From positions 1 through 5,336 of the forward strand of contig JAEYTV010000064.1 in NCBI GenBank assembly GCA_023433855.1: a stretch of DNA of 5,336 nucleotides, in the 5' to 3' direction. Under the pieces are notes generated by a model that worked only from the letters and a program-made list of their open reading frames with translations, was not told the DNA's origin and searched no databases. The first letter of the stretch is position 1. Each line of letters begins with the position of its first letter. Position numbers and translations under genes: made by a program. The DNA is from Pseudomonadota bacterium (GTDB lineage: Bacteria; Pseudomonadota; Alphaproteobacteria; Rhizobiales; Rhizobiaceae). Below are positions 1-5,336 of the stretch, piece after piece.

Positions 1-938
1 GTTCCCTCACCGGGCGCCCTGATTTCCTCAGCTACGCCGTCATGTCCGTTCTTCAGATGATCGATCATTTCGGAAAGACGGATCTCCAGGGCTTCGCGGG
101 AAATCCATTTCTTGATGTCGATTGCGATGAAGACCTGGCTAACGCCGATATCGGCCGGGGTTTCCGTTTCGACTTCGCGGGATGCCAGTCCTCCGGAAAG
201 CACCGCTGCTAGGGCATCCAACGCGAATGCCATCGCCGAGCCTTTCCAGAAGCCCGTCGGCAGCAGGCGATAGGCACCGGCCTTCAGCGTTTCGATGATC
301 TCGCCGGCGTCGGTGGTAGGGTTGCCGTCGAAGCCGATCGCGCCGGGGACCGGCAGCGGTTTGCCCGCCAGCGCAGCCTCTTGGATGCGGCCGAACGAAA
401 ACTGCGACATGGCGATGTCGACGACGATCGGCGGAGAGCCGGGTAGGGCGAACACGATGGGATTGTTGCCAAGCCGCGGGAGTTTGCCGCCCCAAGCCGG
501 CATTCCCGGACGCGCGTTCGTCCAGCAGATCGCAGCGAAACCCGCGCCCGCCGCCTGTCTGCCGTAGGTGCCGGCCCTCAGCCAATGGGTCGAATTGCGC
601 GCCGCCACGCAACCGATGCCATGCTCGGCGGCCAGTTCAGTGGCGCGAGACATAAATTTGGTGCAGGCAACCGGGCCGAGCGACCTGTTTCCATCCCACT
701 GTTCGATGGCGCCGAAAGCCGAGATTTTCGTGGGTTCGGCATGCGGTTTCAGATAGCCGTCATCGATGTTTCCGACATAGGCCGGCAGGCGTGTCACGCC
801 ATGCGAGGTCACGCCGTCTAGGCAGTTGTCGACGACGATCCCGGCAAAGATTTTTGCGTCCCTGTCCGAAACGCCTCGACTTTTCAGAATTCGGATGACT
901 TGCTCATCGATCTGCTGGGCAGGAATGTGAACGACCAT
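1..938 (-). CDS. dlgD: YiaK/DlgD-like 2,3-diketo-L-gulonate reductase (Ldh2 family oxidoreductase), C-terminus cut by window edge
   Basis: The frame is open from an ATG at 938 to base 1, giving 312 residues without a stop. E. coli YiaK/DlgD has about 332, so only the last 20-30 residues should be missing. The family (malate/L-lactate dehydrogenase type 2, unrelated to classical Rossmann LDH/MDH) reduces 2-oxo acids in the cytoplasm with NAD(P)H. Visible family marks are TSHGVTRLP with His46, which corresponds to the proposed catalytic His of DlgD; NSTHWLRAGTYG around residue 118; a GNNPIVFALP segment; a DIAMSQFSFG segment; LLPTGFWKGSAMAFALD; and IGVSQVFIAID. The stretch from HW to FIAID resembles E. 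coli YiaK as I recall it. The start is supported by GGAG 8 nt upstream. A LacI-type operator and a hairpin lie just upstream, and the lacI gene on the same strand precedes it by 91 bp. Substrate is inferred: a ureidoglycolate- or other oxo-acid-specific member of the family remains possible. Confidence 0.88.
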   Translation of the reverse strand, partial: MVVHIPAQQIDEQVIRILKSRGVSDRDAKIFAGIVVDNCLDGVTSHGVTRLPAYVGNIDDGYLKPHAEPTKISAFGAIEQWDGNRSLGPVACTKFMSRATELAAEHGIGCVAARNSTHWLRAGTYGRQAAGAGFAAICWTNARPGMPAWGGKLPRLGNNPIVFALPGSPPIVVDIAMSQFSFGRIQEAALAGKPLPVPGAIGFDGNPTTDAGEIIETLKAGAYRLLPTGFWKGSAMAFALDALAAVLSGGLASREVETETPADIGVSQVFIAIDIKKWISREALEIRLSEMIDHLKNGHDGVAEEIRAPGEG

Positions 939-948
939 CGTCAAGTCT

Positions 949-973
949 CCTAACTGTTCGTCGGGCAGTTAGG
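949..973 (-). promoter_or_regulatory. 5'-leader hairpin overlapping the dlgD Shine-Dalgarno
   Basis: CCTAACTG (949-956) and CAGTTAGG (966-973) form a perfect 8-bp inverted repeat with a 9-nt loop. In the minus-strand mRNA the 3' arm ends in AGG and runs into the GGAG ribosome binding site (complement of 947-950), so two of the four GGAG bases would be paired. The geometry is seen in the sequence; a role in limiting translation, or as a second protein-binding dyad, is inference. Confidence 0.45.
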
Positions 974-987
974 CTCAAGACGAATAA

Positions 988-1007
988 TTGTGCAACCGGT
1001 TTCACAA
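988..1007. promoter_or_regulatory. LacI-family operator upstream of the reductase gene
   Basis: TTGTGCAACCGGTTTCACAA is a 20-bp dyad with 9 of 10 symmetric pairs and a central CCGG. This is the usual form for LacI/GalR operators, where hinge helices insert at the central CG. The site lies between lacI and the reductase gene and shares a 15-bp core with the operator at 2110-2126. On the minus strand weak 35/10-like hexamers (TTTTGT, 17 bp, TATTCG) would bracket it, as at the other operator. The natural reading is that it represses the reductase gene through the local LacI protein. Confidence 0.8.
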
Positions 1008-1029
1008 AATTAGTCCTGGCGGCCGGCTA

Positions 1030-2040
1030 TCAAGCTTTCGGCGGAGGCGCCGTCGACGCACGAATCACAAGATGCGTACCCATCACATGCCGAGCTTCCG
1101 TAGCCTGGCTTCCGCCGAGCGCCGAAACCAGCAGGGAGACAGCGATCTCGGCCGCCTCCTGGACATTGCCGGAGACCGTCGTCAGCGGCGGGGTCGTCGT
1201 CGCGCCAATCACGTCATCGCAGCCGATAATGCTGAAATCCTGCGGGACCCGCACGCCGCGCTCGGCAAGCCCGGCCATCATCCCTTGCGCAAGCAGGTCG
1301 TCGAACGCGACGGCCGCAGTGGCGCCGCTGGCGAGAACCGCGTTGGCCACGCTCCTGCCGCCCTCATGGGTTGGCTTCGGGGTGGATACCGTCGTCAGTT
1401 CCGCACCCATCTGGATCGCCGCCTGGCGGATGGTGGTGCTGCGACGCCTTTGCGCCCAAGACTTGGAGGGACCGCCTACATAGACGAGCTTGCGGTGCCC
1501 AAGCCCGACGAGATGTTCCACGGCGCTGACGATACCAGGGCCGCTGTCAATCAGAACCCGGAGAGTATCCGGCAGATCCTGATTTACGAGCACTACCGGG
1601 TAAAGCCGCGTGAGTTCACGAATCTGGCCGGCGGACAAACGGGAGGAAACGAGCACGAGGCCCGCGACTTGCTGCCCGAACCGCCTGACCAGTTTTTCTT
1701 CGCGCTCGGCGTCCTCATCCGAATCCCCGAGGAAGACGTCAAAATCCGACTCCTCGGCCTTGCGCTGCGCGGCCCTTATCAGCGGCGGAAAGAACGGATT
1801 TGCGATGTCCGGAACGATCAGCCCTATGATCCTGGTTCGACCCGTGGAAAGCGCGCGCGCCAGAGGGTTGGGATGAAAGCCGAGCCGTTTGGCGACAGCC
1901 AGAACATGCGTGACCGTCTCCTTCTTCAGTCGTTCCGGTTTGGCGAAGGCCCTGGACACCGTCGAGCGGGCGACCTGCGCTTCCGCGGCGACTTCCGAGA
2001 TCGTCGGTTGGCGTTTCTTCGGCGGGTTCACATCCGTCAT
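1030..2040 (-). CDS. LacI/GalR-family transcriptional repressor
   Basis: This 336-residue protein has the usual length and order of the family. An N-terminal helix-turn-helix spans about residues 12-57 (PTISEVAAEAQVARSTVSRAF, with TVSR in the recognition helix). The hinge helix follows (NPLARALSTGRT, 58-69; Leu64 at the position of the minor-groove-inserting Leu). A periplasmic-binding-protein-like effector domain starts at IIGLIVPDIANPFF. Typical effector-domain marks are HLVGLGHRKLVYVGG (176-190), SWAQRRR (194-200), AFDDLLAQG (245-253) and IIGCDDV (271-277). The ATG at 2040 has AGGGGA 8 nt upstream. It is divergent from the nagB-like operon and upstream of the reductase gene, with a matching dyad on each side, so it most likely represses both units and perhaps itself. 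I could not find a convincing promoter for it. The inducer is unknown; an amino-sugar derivative is inferred from context. Confidence 0.95.
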   Translation of the reverse strand: MTDVNPPKKRQPTISEVAAEAQVARSTVSRAFAKPERLKKETVTHVLAVAKRLGFHPNPLARALSTGRTRIIGLIVPDIANPFFPPLIRAAQRKAEESDFDVFLGDSDEDAEREEKLVRRFGQQVAGLVLVSSRLSAGQIRELTRLYPVVLVNQDLPDTLRVLIDSGPGIVSAVEHLVGLGHRKLVYVGGPSKSWAQRRRSTTIRQAAIQMGAELTTVSTPKPTHEGGRSVANAVLASGATAAVAFDDLLAQGMMAGLAERGVRVPQDFSIIGCDDVIGATTTPPLTTVSGNVQEAAEIAVSLLVSALGGSQATEARHVMGTHLVIRASTAPPPKA

Positions 2041-2103
2041 CTCCAGATTCCCCTGCAGATTCTATCTGCTCCGTAGCGCAGAAATTGCCAAGCAAAAGCT
2101 GTG

Positions 2104-2132
2104 TTGACTGGCAACCGGTTGCACAATACAGT
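2104..2132 (+). promoter_or_regulatory. Sigma-70-type promoter of the nagB-like operon
   Basis: TTGACT (2104-2109) and TACAGT (2127-2132) are separated by exactly 17 bp and match the housekeeping consensus well. Transcription would start near 2139, leaving a leader of about 23 nt before the ATG at 2163. The operator core lies wholly inside the spacer, so repressor binding should exclude RNA polymerase directly. Identification is by pattern only. Confidence 0.7.
2110..2126. promoter_or_regulatory. LacI-family operator within the nagB-like operon promoter
   Basis: The dyad GCAACCGGTTGC (2111-2122) is perfect over 12 bp, and the right side continues as ACAA to match the operator at 988-1007. 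AACCGGTTGCACAAT (2113-2127) is identical to the minus-strand copy at 987-1001. The left outer half is degenerate because it merges with the 35 hexamer. It is the likely site for repression of the rightward operon by the adjacent LacI protein. Confidence 0.82.
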
Positions 2133-2150
2133 GATTGCTACGTTGGTCGA

Positions 2151-2157
2151 AGAGGAA
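2151..2157 (+). promoter_or_regulatory. Ribosome binding site fixing the nagB-like start at 2163
   Basis: AGAGGAA stands 5 nt before the ATG at 2163 (GAGG ends 7 nt before it). An in-frame ATG at 2085 lies upstream of the promoter and its predicted transcript start, so it cannot be used from that promoter. An out-of-frame ATG at 2158 sits too close to the purine run. Confidence 0.65.
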
Positions 2158-2162
2158 ATGGA

Positions 2163-2969
2163 ATGCCCAATTTTGCCGGTAGAGCCGGGACCAACGAGGT
2201 ACGGACGGTCGCCCCGGCATTCGACATTGCCGACCGAGTTCATCGTTTTCCAGATCGGCTCCAAATGGGCCGTGCCGCCGCGCAGGACGCCGCCGCGACG
2301 CTGATCGAGATATTGGAGCGGCAACCTCGCGTCCGGATGATCTTCGCCGCGGCGCCAAGCCAGCAGACGATGCTCAAAGCGCTGGCCAACATGCCCGGTA
2401 TCGCCTGGAACCGGGTCGAGGCCTTCCACATGGACGAATATTGGGGGCTGGATCCGCGGGATCCGGCAGGCTTTGGGAACTGGCTGCGCCGAAATCTTTT
2501 CGACCATCTTCCCTTCGCGGAAACCCATGTGATCCCGACACAGGGCGCAGCCGACCAGATCGCAGCAGACTACGCGTCCCTGGTGGCCGCGCACCCGATC
2601 GACATCGTTTGCCTCGGCATCGGGGTAAACGGCCACATTGCGTTCAACGATCCGCCTGTGGCCGATTTCGAGGACCCGCTGGATGTGAAGCTTGTCACGC
2701 TGGATCAAGTATGCAGACAGCAGCAGGTGGACGATGGGTGCTTCCCAAATCTCGAAGCGGTTCCGGCTGAAGCGATCACGTTGACGGTTCCGCGTCTTCT
2801 GCGCGCCGAGAGGCTTTTCGCCGTCGTCCCGGGCAGGTCCAAGCGAGAGGCCGTGCGCGCCGCGATTCACGGGCCGGTGGTGACGGACTGTCCCGCCAGT
2901 ATCCTGCGAATGCATCCTGGTTGCCAATTTTATCTCGACAAGGAATCGGACCCTGATGCCGAAGATTGA
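2163..2969 (+). CDS. nagB: Glucosamine-6-phosphate deaminase/isomerase family protein (divergent NagB)
   Basis: The 268-residue protein is the usual NagB length (about 240-270) and belongs to the glucosamine-6-phosphate isomerase/6-phosphogluconolactonase fold. Family members convert GlcN-6-P to fructose-6-P plus ammonia in the cytosol. Visible marks are HMDEYWGL (89-96; Asp91 at the proton-abstracting Asp72 of E. coli NagB), LGIGVNGHIAFNDPP (151-165; His158 at His143), RQQQVDDGCF (185-194), VVPGRSKREAV (221-231) and CPASILR (243-249). Compared with E. coli, the Asp141 position is Asn156 and the Glu148 position is Asp163, and the phosphate loop reads AAAPSQQT rather than the usual TGSTP type. 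Asn at that place also occurs in Bacillus NagB, so activity is not excluded, but the substrate may be a different amino-sugar phosphate. First gene of the operon; the start is set by the promoter and AGAGGAA. Its end overlaps the SIS gene by 14 bp, indicating translational coupling. Confidence 0.85.
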   Translation: MPNFAGRAGTNEVRTVAPAFDIADRVHRFPDRLQMGRAAAQDAAATLIEILERQPRVRMIFAAAPSQQTMLKALANMPGIAWNRVEAFHMDEYWGLDPRDPAGFGNWLRRNLFDHLPFAETHVIPTQGAADQIAADYASLVAAHPIDIVCLGIGVNGHIAFNDPPVADFEDPLDVKLVTLDQVCRQQQVDDGCFPNLEAVPAEAITLTVPRLLRAERLFAVVPGRSKREAVRAAIHGPVVTDCPASILRMHPGCQFYLDKESDPDAED

Positions 2970-3726
2970 TGCTGGCGCCGTCTCCGCGGCGTACCTGGAC
3001 CGCGTTGTCGACCTCATGCGCCGCATACAGGCCGAGGAGGCAAGGCCGATCGCACTTGCCGCCGAAAAGCTGGCAGAACAGATTGCGGCTGACCGGCTCG
3101 TTCATGTCTACGGACCGGGCGGTCATTCCAATCTAGCCAGTCAGGAGATCTTCTTCCGTGCGGGCGGCCTGATGCATATCTCCGCCATTCTCGACGAAGG
3201 CACCCTGCTGTCGAGCGGCGCGCTTCGTTCCATGGCGATGGAACGGACGCCGGGTTATGGCCGCCTCGTGATCAAGGACCAGGAGTTCGGAGCCGACGAT
3301 GTCCTCATCCTTGTGAATGCATATGGGATAAATGCCGCGTTGATCGATGCCGCCCTTGAAGCAAAGACAAGGGGTTGCTTCACGATTGGGGTGAGTTCGC
3401 GCGAACATGCCGAAAGAACTACAGCCGATCATCCGGCGCGCCACCCCTCGAAGAAGAACCTGCACGACATCGTCGATATCGCCATCGACACCAAAGTGCC
3501 GATCGGCGACGCGTTGATGGAACTGCCGGGACTGGCAGAAAAGACTGCGGCCAGTTCGACCTTCGCCAATGCGGTTGCGCTTAATTCCCTGGTCATCCAC
3601 ACAATCGCCTTGCTGCTCGAAAAGGGGATCGAGCCGCCTGTTTGGCGGAGCGGCAACGCACCGGGCGGCGACGAGGCCAACGGCAAGTTCCTGTCGCGGT
3701 TCCGTGGCAGGGTCCGAATGCTGTAA
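2956..3726 (+). CDS. SIS-domain phosphosugar-binding protein (COG4821/UPF0309-like)
   Basis: The 256-residue protein resembles the COG4821 group of uncharacterised SIS (sugar isomerase) proteins. A helical N-terminus (to about 45) precedes the SIS core. VYGPGGHSNLASQEIFFRAGG (51-71) is the family's first phosphosugar loop. DDVLILVNAYGINAALID (114-131) occupies the second loop, where SIS proteins usually have S-N-S-G; TIGVSSREHA (143-152) follows. The C-terminal part, with VPIGDALMELPGL (181-193), KTAASSTFANAVALN (196-210), and PPVWRSGNAPGGDEAN (227-242), is characteristic of this group. Such proteins bind or isomerise phosphosugars in the cytosol; the exact reaction is unknown. The ATG at 2956 lies inside the end of the nagB-like gene with AAGGAAT about 10 nt upstream. 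Position beside a deaminase suggests handling of the same sugar phosphate, for example aldose-ketose isomerisation or ether cleavage as in MurQ-type SIS enzymes; this is inference. Confidence 0.82.
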   Translation: MPKIDAGAVSAAYLDRVVDLMRRIQAEEARPIALAAEKLAEQIAADRLVHVYGPGGHSNLASQEIFFRAGGLMHISAILDEGTLLSSGALRSMAMERTPGYGRLVIKDQEFGADDVLILVNAYGINAALIDAALEAKTRGCFTIGVSSREHAERTTADHPARHPSKKNLHDIVDIAIDTKVPIGDALMELPGLAEKTAASSTFANAVALNSLVIHTIALLLEKGIEPPVWRSGNAPGGDEANGKFLSRFRGRVRML

Positions 3727-3753
3727 GGTCGGCGCGGCTGAGGACACTGGCAG

Positions 3754-5025
3754 ATGGGTGGTTTGCGGGTAGGGATCGCAAGCGCTGACATAACGCCGCC
3801 AGCCGGTTTGCCGATGGCCGGGTTCGCTGCGCGAACGCTTGGCGCACTTGGAACGCACGATCCCTTGCGTGCCACGGTGCTGGTCGTGGATGACACCGCT
3901 CTTCTCTCGCTTGATCTCCTGGGAGTGGCCCGCGACCTGGTGTCGGATATTTCTGCGCGTTGCACGTCGCAGGGCCTCGACCTGACAGTCGTCGCCTCTC
4001 ACACCCACGGTGGTCCAATAAGCCTGGGTCCAAACATGGACGCTGAGTATCGCGCGCGAGTCATAGACAAGAGCGTGGCTGCACTGGTTGCCGCTGCGGC
4101 GGCCCGACGGCCCGGACGGCTATTTGCAAGGCAGGGCGCGGCGCCGGGCGTGGCGCGCAACCGGCGACATGCGGATGGTCCTACCGACCAGTCGCTGCCG
4201 GTATTGCGGTTCGAGACGCCGGAGGGCGCGCCGCTGGCAATTGTGGTTGCCTATGCCTGTCATCCAACCGTGCTGGGCGCCGACAACCGCCTCTGGACTG
4301 CCGACTGGCATGGACCGCTTCGAGTCAGGCTGGAAGATGCTTTTCCGGGAAGCACGGCGTTGACGCTTACCGGTTGCTGCGCCGACGCCAATGTCGGGCA
4401 TTCGGCGCACGCTTCGATTACACTGGAGTCTTCGCAGGCGAGGAGCTTTCCCGCCGCGGAGGCTGCTGCCGATGCGATTGCCGAGGCGGCTCTCGCTGCT
4501 CGCCTGGTAGAAGTTCCGGGCAGGGGGAGCGCAACAGCGCAAACCAGCGTTTCGTTGGGATTTGTCCGGCGCGAGGCGCTGTCTGACGAAGAACTCGGCA
4601 AAGTGTGGAAGGCGGAGGCGGAGAACGCTTCCCCAGCGCGCAGGGCCTTGCTTGAGGCCTGGATCGAATGGGCGGCCGGAAATCCAGGGCGCTACGCGGT
4701 TGGAAGTGTTGTCGATGTGCCCGTTTCCGTCATGCGCTGGGCCGACCTTCCCATTTTCTGCCTGCCGGGAGAGATATTTGCCGAGACCGCGCATGAACTG
4801 CGCCTTCGCGTGGGTCGTCCCGATGCCATTGTGCTCGCCTACGCCGGGCACAATCCCGGCTATATTGCGCCCCGCTCGGAGTACCCGCATGGTGGCTATG
4901 AGATAGACGAGGCGCATCGCTACTACGGTCAGCCGGCAACCTTCGCGGCGGGATCGGCAGAACAGCTCGTCGATGCCGCAGAGAGTTTGGCCCGCGACCT
5001 CCAAATCATCAGGAGTCAAACTTGA
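3754..5025 (+). CDS. Neutral/alkaline ceramidase-like protein (metal-dependent amidase fold, N-terminal domain only)
   Basis: The 423-residue protein matches the catalytic domain of neutral ceramidases (N-acylsphingosine amidohydrolases) and lacks their C-terminal immunoglobulin-like domain, as bacterial homologues of unknown function often do. Family marks are VGIASADITPPAGLPMAGF (6-24), ASHTHGGP (81-88, His83/His85), AYACHPTVLG (167-176, His170), LTGCCADANVG (205-215), LPGEIF (337-342, Glu340) and YAGHNPGYIAPRSEY (363-377, Tyr370). His85, His170, Glu340 and Tyr370 would match the zinc ligands of the Pseudomonas enzyme as I recall them. The nucleophile motif G-D-V-S-P-N reads ADANVG here, with no Ser. 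There is no signal peptide, so it is cytoplasmic, unlike secreted ceramidases. The start has TGAGGA about 9 nt upstream and lies 27 bp after the SIS gene. A role in deacylating or hydrolysing an amino-sugar conjugate is inferred from context only. Confidence 0.78.
   Translation: MGGLRVGIASADITPPAGLPMAGFAARTLGALGTHDPLRATVLVVDDTALLSLDLLGVARDLVSDISARCTSQGLDLTVVASHTHGGPISLGPNMDAEYRARVIDKSVAALVAAAAARRPGRLFARQGAAPGVARNRRHADGPTDQSLPVLRFETPEGAPLAIVVAYACHPTVLGADNRLWTADWHGPLRVRLEDAFPGSTALTLTGCCADANVGHSAHASITLESSQARSFPAAEAAADAIAEAALAARLVEVPGRGSATAQTSVSLGFVRREALSDEELGKVWKAEAENASPARRALLEAWIEWAAGNPGRYAVGSVVDVPVSVMRWADLPIFCLPGEIFAETAHELRLRVGRPDAIVLAYAGHNPGYIAPRSEYPHGGYEIDEAHRYYGQPATFAAGSAEQLVDAAESLARDLQIIRSQT
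5011..5015 (+). promoter_or_regulatory. Ribosome binding site fixing a TTG start at 5022
   Basis: AGGAG stands 6 nt before TTG at 5022, inside the last codons of the ceramidase-like gene. TTGA (5022-5025) holds both the start and the preceding TGA stop, a coupled stop-start arrangement. No ATG lies near the beginning of the open frame, which makes TTG the best start. Confidence 0.65.
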
Positions 5026-5336
5026 CCGACGGATTTCAGGCTTCCGCCCGCGATATTTATGTTGAAGCCAACAAGGGTACTCTGGCCTGGCTTCTGGACA
5101 GGCCTCGTCGACATGCCGGCTTTCTGGATTCCAAGGTGAACTCGATCACCTTGCAGGATTTTCCTGCATCGGACCGGTGGCGCGGACCTGCAACCACATA
5201 TGGATGGATACAAGGGCGCGGTCTCGAGGCCCTCGTTGCACATGCCGAATTCTTCGAAGCTGAGGATCAGGCATTCGCCGACACGATTCACGAGGCGGCG
5301 CGTCTCCTCTTTACCGAACTGCGATCGCTTTACGAC
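5022..5336 (+). CDS. Partial gene, putative (alpha/alpha)6-barrel N-acylglucosamine 2-epimerase-like protein
   Basis: The frame from TTG at 5022 stays open to the window edge, giving the first 105 residues (MTDGFQASARDIYVEANKGT at the start). The visible part is rich in amphipathic helices and contains TTYGWIQGRGLEALVAHAEF around residues 63-82. This resembles the WxQGR segment followed by a helix in N-acyl-D-glucosamine 2-epimerase family proteins and related (alpha/alpha)6-barrel sugar enzymes. AGE-family enzymes epimerise or isomerise unphosphorylated sugars such as GlcNAc/ManNAc or mannose. No catalytic histidines of the family fall within the visible part, so the assignment rests on one motif and on context. 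Translation is probably coupled to the ceramidase-like gene through the TTGA overlap. It might instead be a glycoside hydrolase or an uncharacterised barrel protein. Confidence 0.55.
   Translation, partial: MTDGFQASARDIYVEANKGTLAWLLDRPRRHAGFLDSKVNSITLQDFPASDRWRGPATTYGWIQGRGLEALVAHAEFFEAEDQAFADTIHEAARLLFTELRSLYD

Noticed and set aside
139..612. Minus- and plus-strand open frames within 139-821
   Set aside because: They are out of frame with the YiaK-like protein that spans 1-938 and carries all family motifs.
1008..1035. GC-rich bases after the lacI stop as a terminator
   Set aside because: Short GGCC/GCCGGC palindromes are present, but there is no stable stem followed by a T run on the minus strand.
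988..2076. A 362-codon plus-strand open frame opposite lacI
   Set aside because: It runs antisense to a textbook LacI protein, is rich in Arg/Gly/Pro typical of high-GC shadow frames, shows no recognisable domain, and its start lies within the operator.
2085..2162. An upstream ATG at 2085 as start of the nagB-like protein
   Set aside because: It lies before the promoter and inside the operator region; the 26 extra residues have no family character, while 2163 has a well-spaced ribosome binding site.
2037..3026. A 329-codon minus-strand open frame opposite the nagB-like gene
   Set aside because: The plus strand encodes a clear NagB-family protein with promoter and ribosome binding site; the antisense frame has no family motif and would cross the divergent promoter.
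4120..5019. A 299-codon minus-strand open frame opposite the ceramidase-like gene
   Set aside because: Conserved zinc-site motifs are on the plus strand, and the antisense frame is low-complexity and Arg-rich with no supported start.
1..5336. tRNA, rRNA, CRISPR, insertion sequence or attachment site
   Set aside because: Nearly the whole window is coding; I saw no cloverleaf, regular direct repeat array, transposase or terminal inverted repeats.

Overview
The window looks like accessory carbohydrate-catabolism DNA from an alphaproteobacterium, probably of the Rhizobiales (Mesorhizobium/Rhizobium type). The grounds are high GC, heavy third-position G/C, and the style of the LacI regulator, the NagB-like protein and the ceramidase-like protein. 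The taxonomic call is an inference from protein style; no marker gene is present.

Layout. Positions 1-938 (minus strand) hold all but the C-terminus of a YiaK/DlgD-type NAD(P)H-dependent 2-oxo-acid reductase of the Ldh2 family. Upstream of it lie a hairpin that includes part of its Shine-Dalgarno sequence and a LacI-type operator (988-1007). Positions 1030-2040 (minus strand) encode a complete LacI/GalR-family repressor. The 122-bp divergent region 2041-2162 carries a good sigma-70-like promoter reading rightwards, with a second copy of the operator inside its 35/10 spacer. From 2163 a tightly packed plus-strand operon follows: a divergent glucosamine-6-phosphate deaminase (NagB-like), a SIS-domain phosphosugar-binding protein overlapping it by 14 bp, a neutral-ceramidase-like zinc-amidase-fold protein 27 bp further on, and a TTG-initiated gene overlapping the ceramidase stop. 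This last gene runs off the right edge and resembles the start of an (alpha/alpha)6-barrel N-acylglucosamine 2-epimerase.

How the genes may fit together. One local repressor probably controls both transcription units through two operators that share an identical 15-bp core, each oriented the same way relative to its target gene. The enzyme set (amidase-like hydrolase, epimerase-like protein, SIS protein, NagB-like deaminase, oxo-acid reductase) suggests catabolism of an N-acylated or otherwise modified amino sugar, possibly an amino-sugar acid. No kinase or transporter is visible, and the substrate cannot be read from the sequence. The most unusual feature is a cytoplasmic ceramidase-fold protein that keeps the likely zinc ligands but appears to lack the ceramidase nucleophile serine, placed in an amino-sugar operon.
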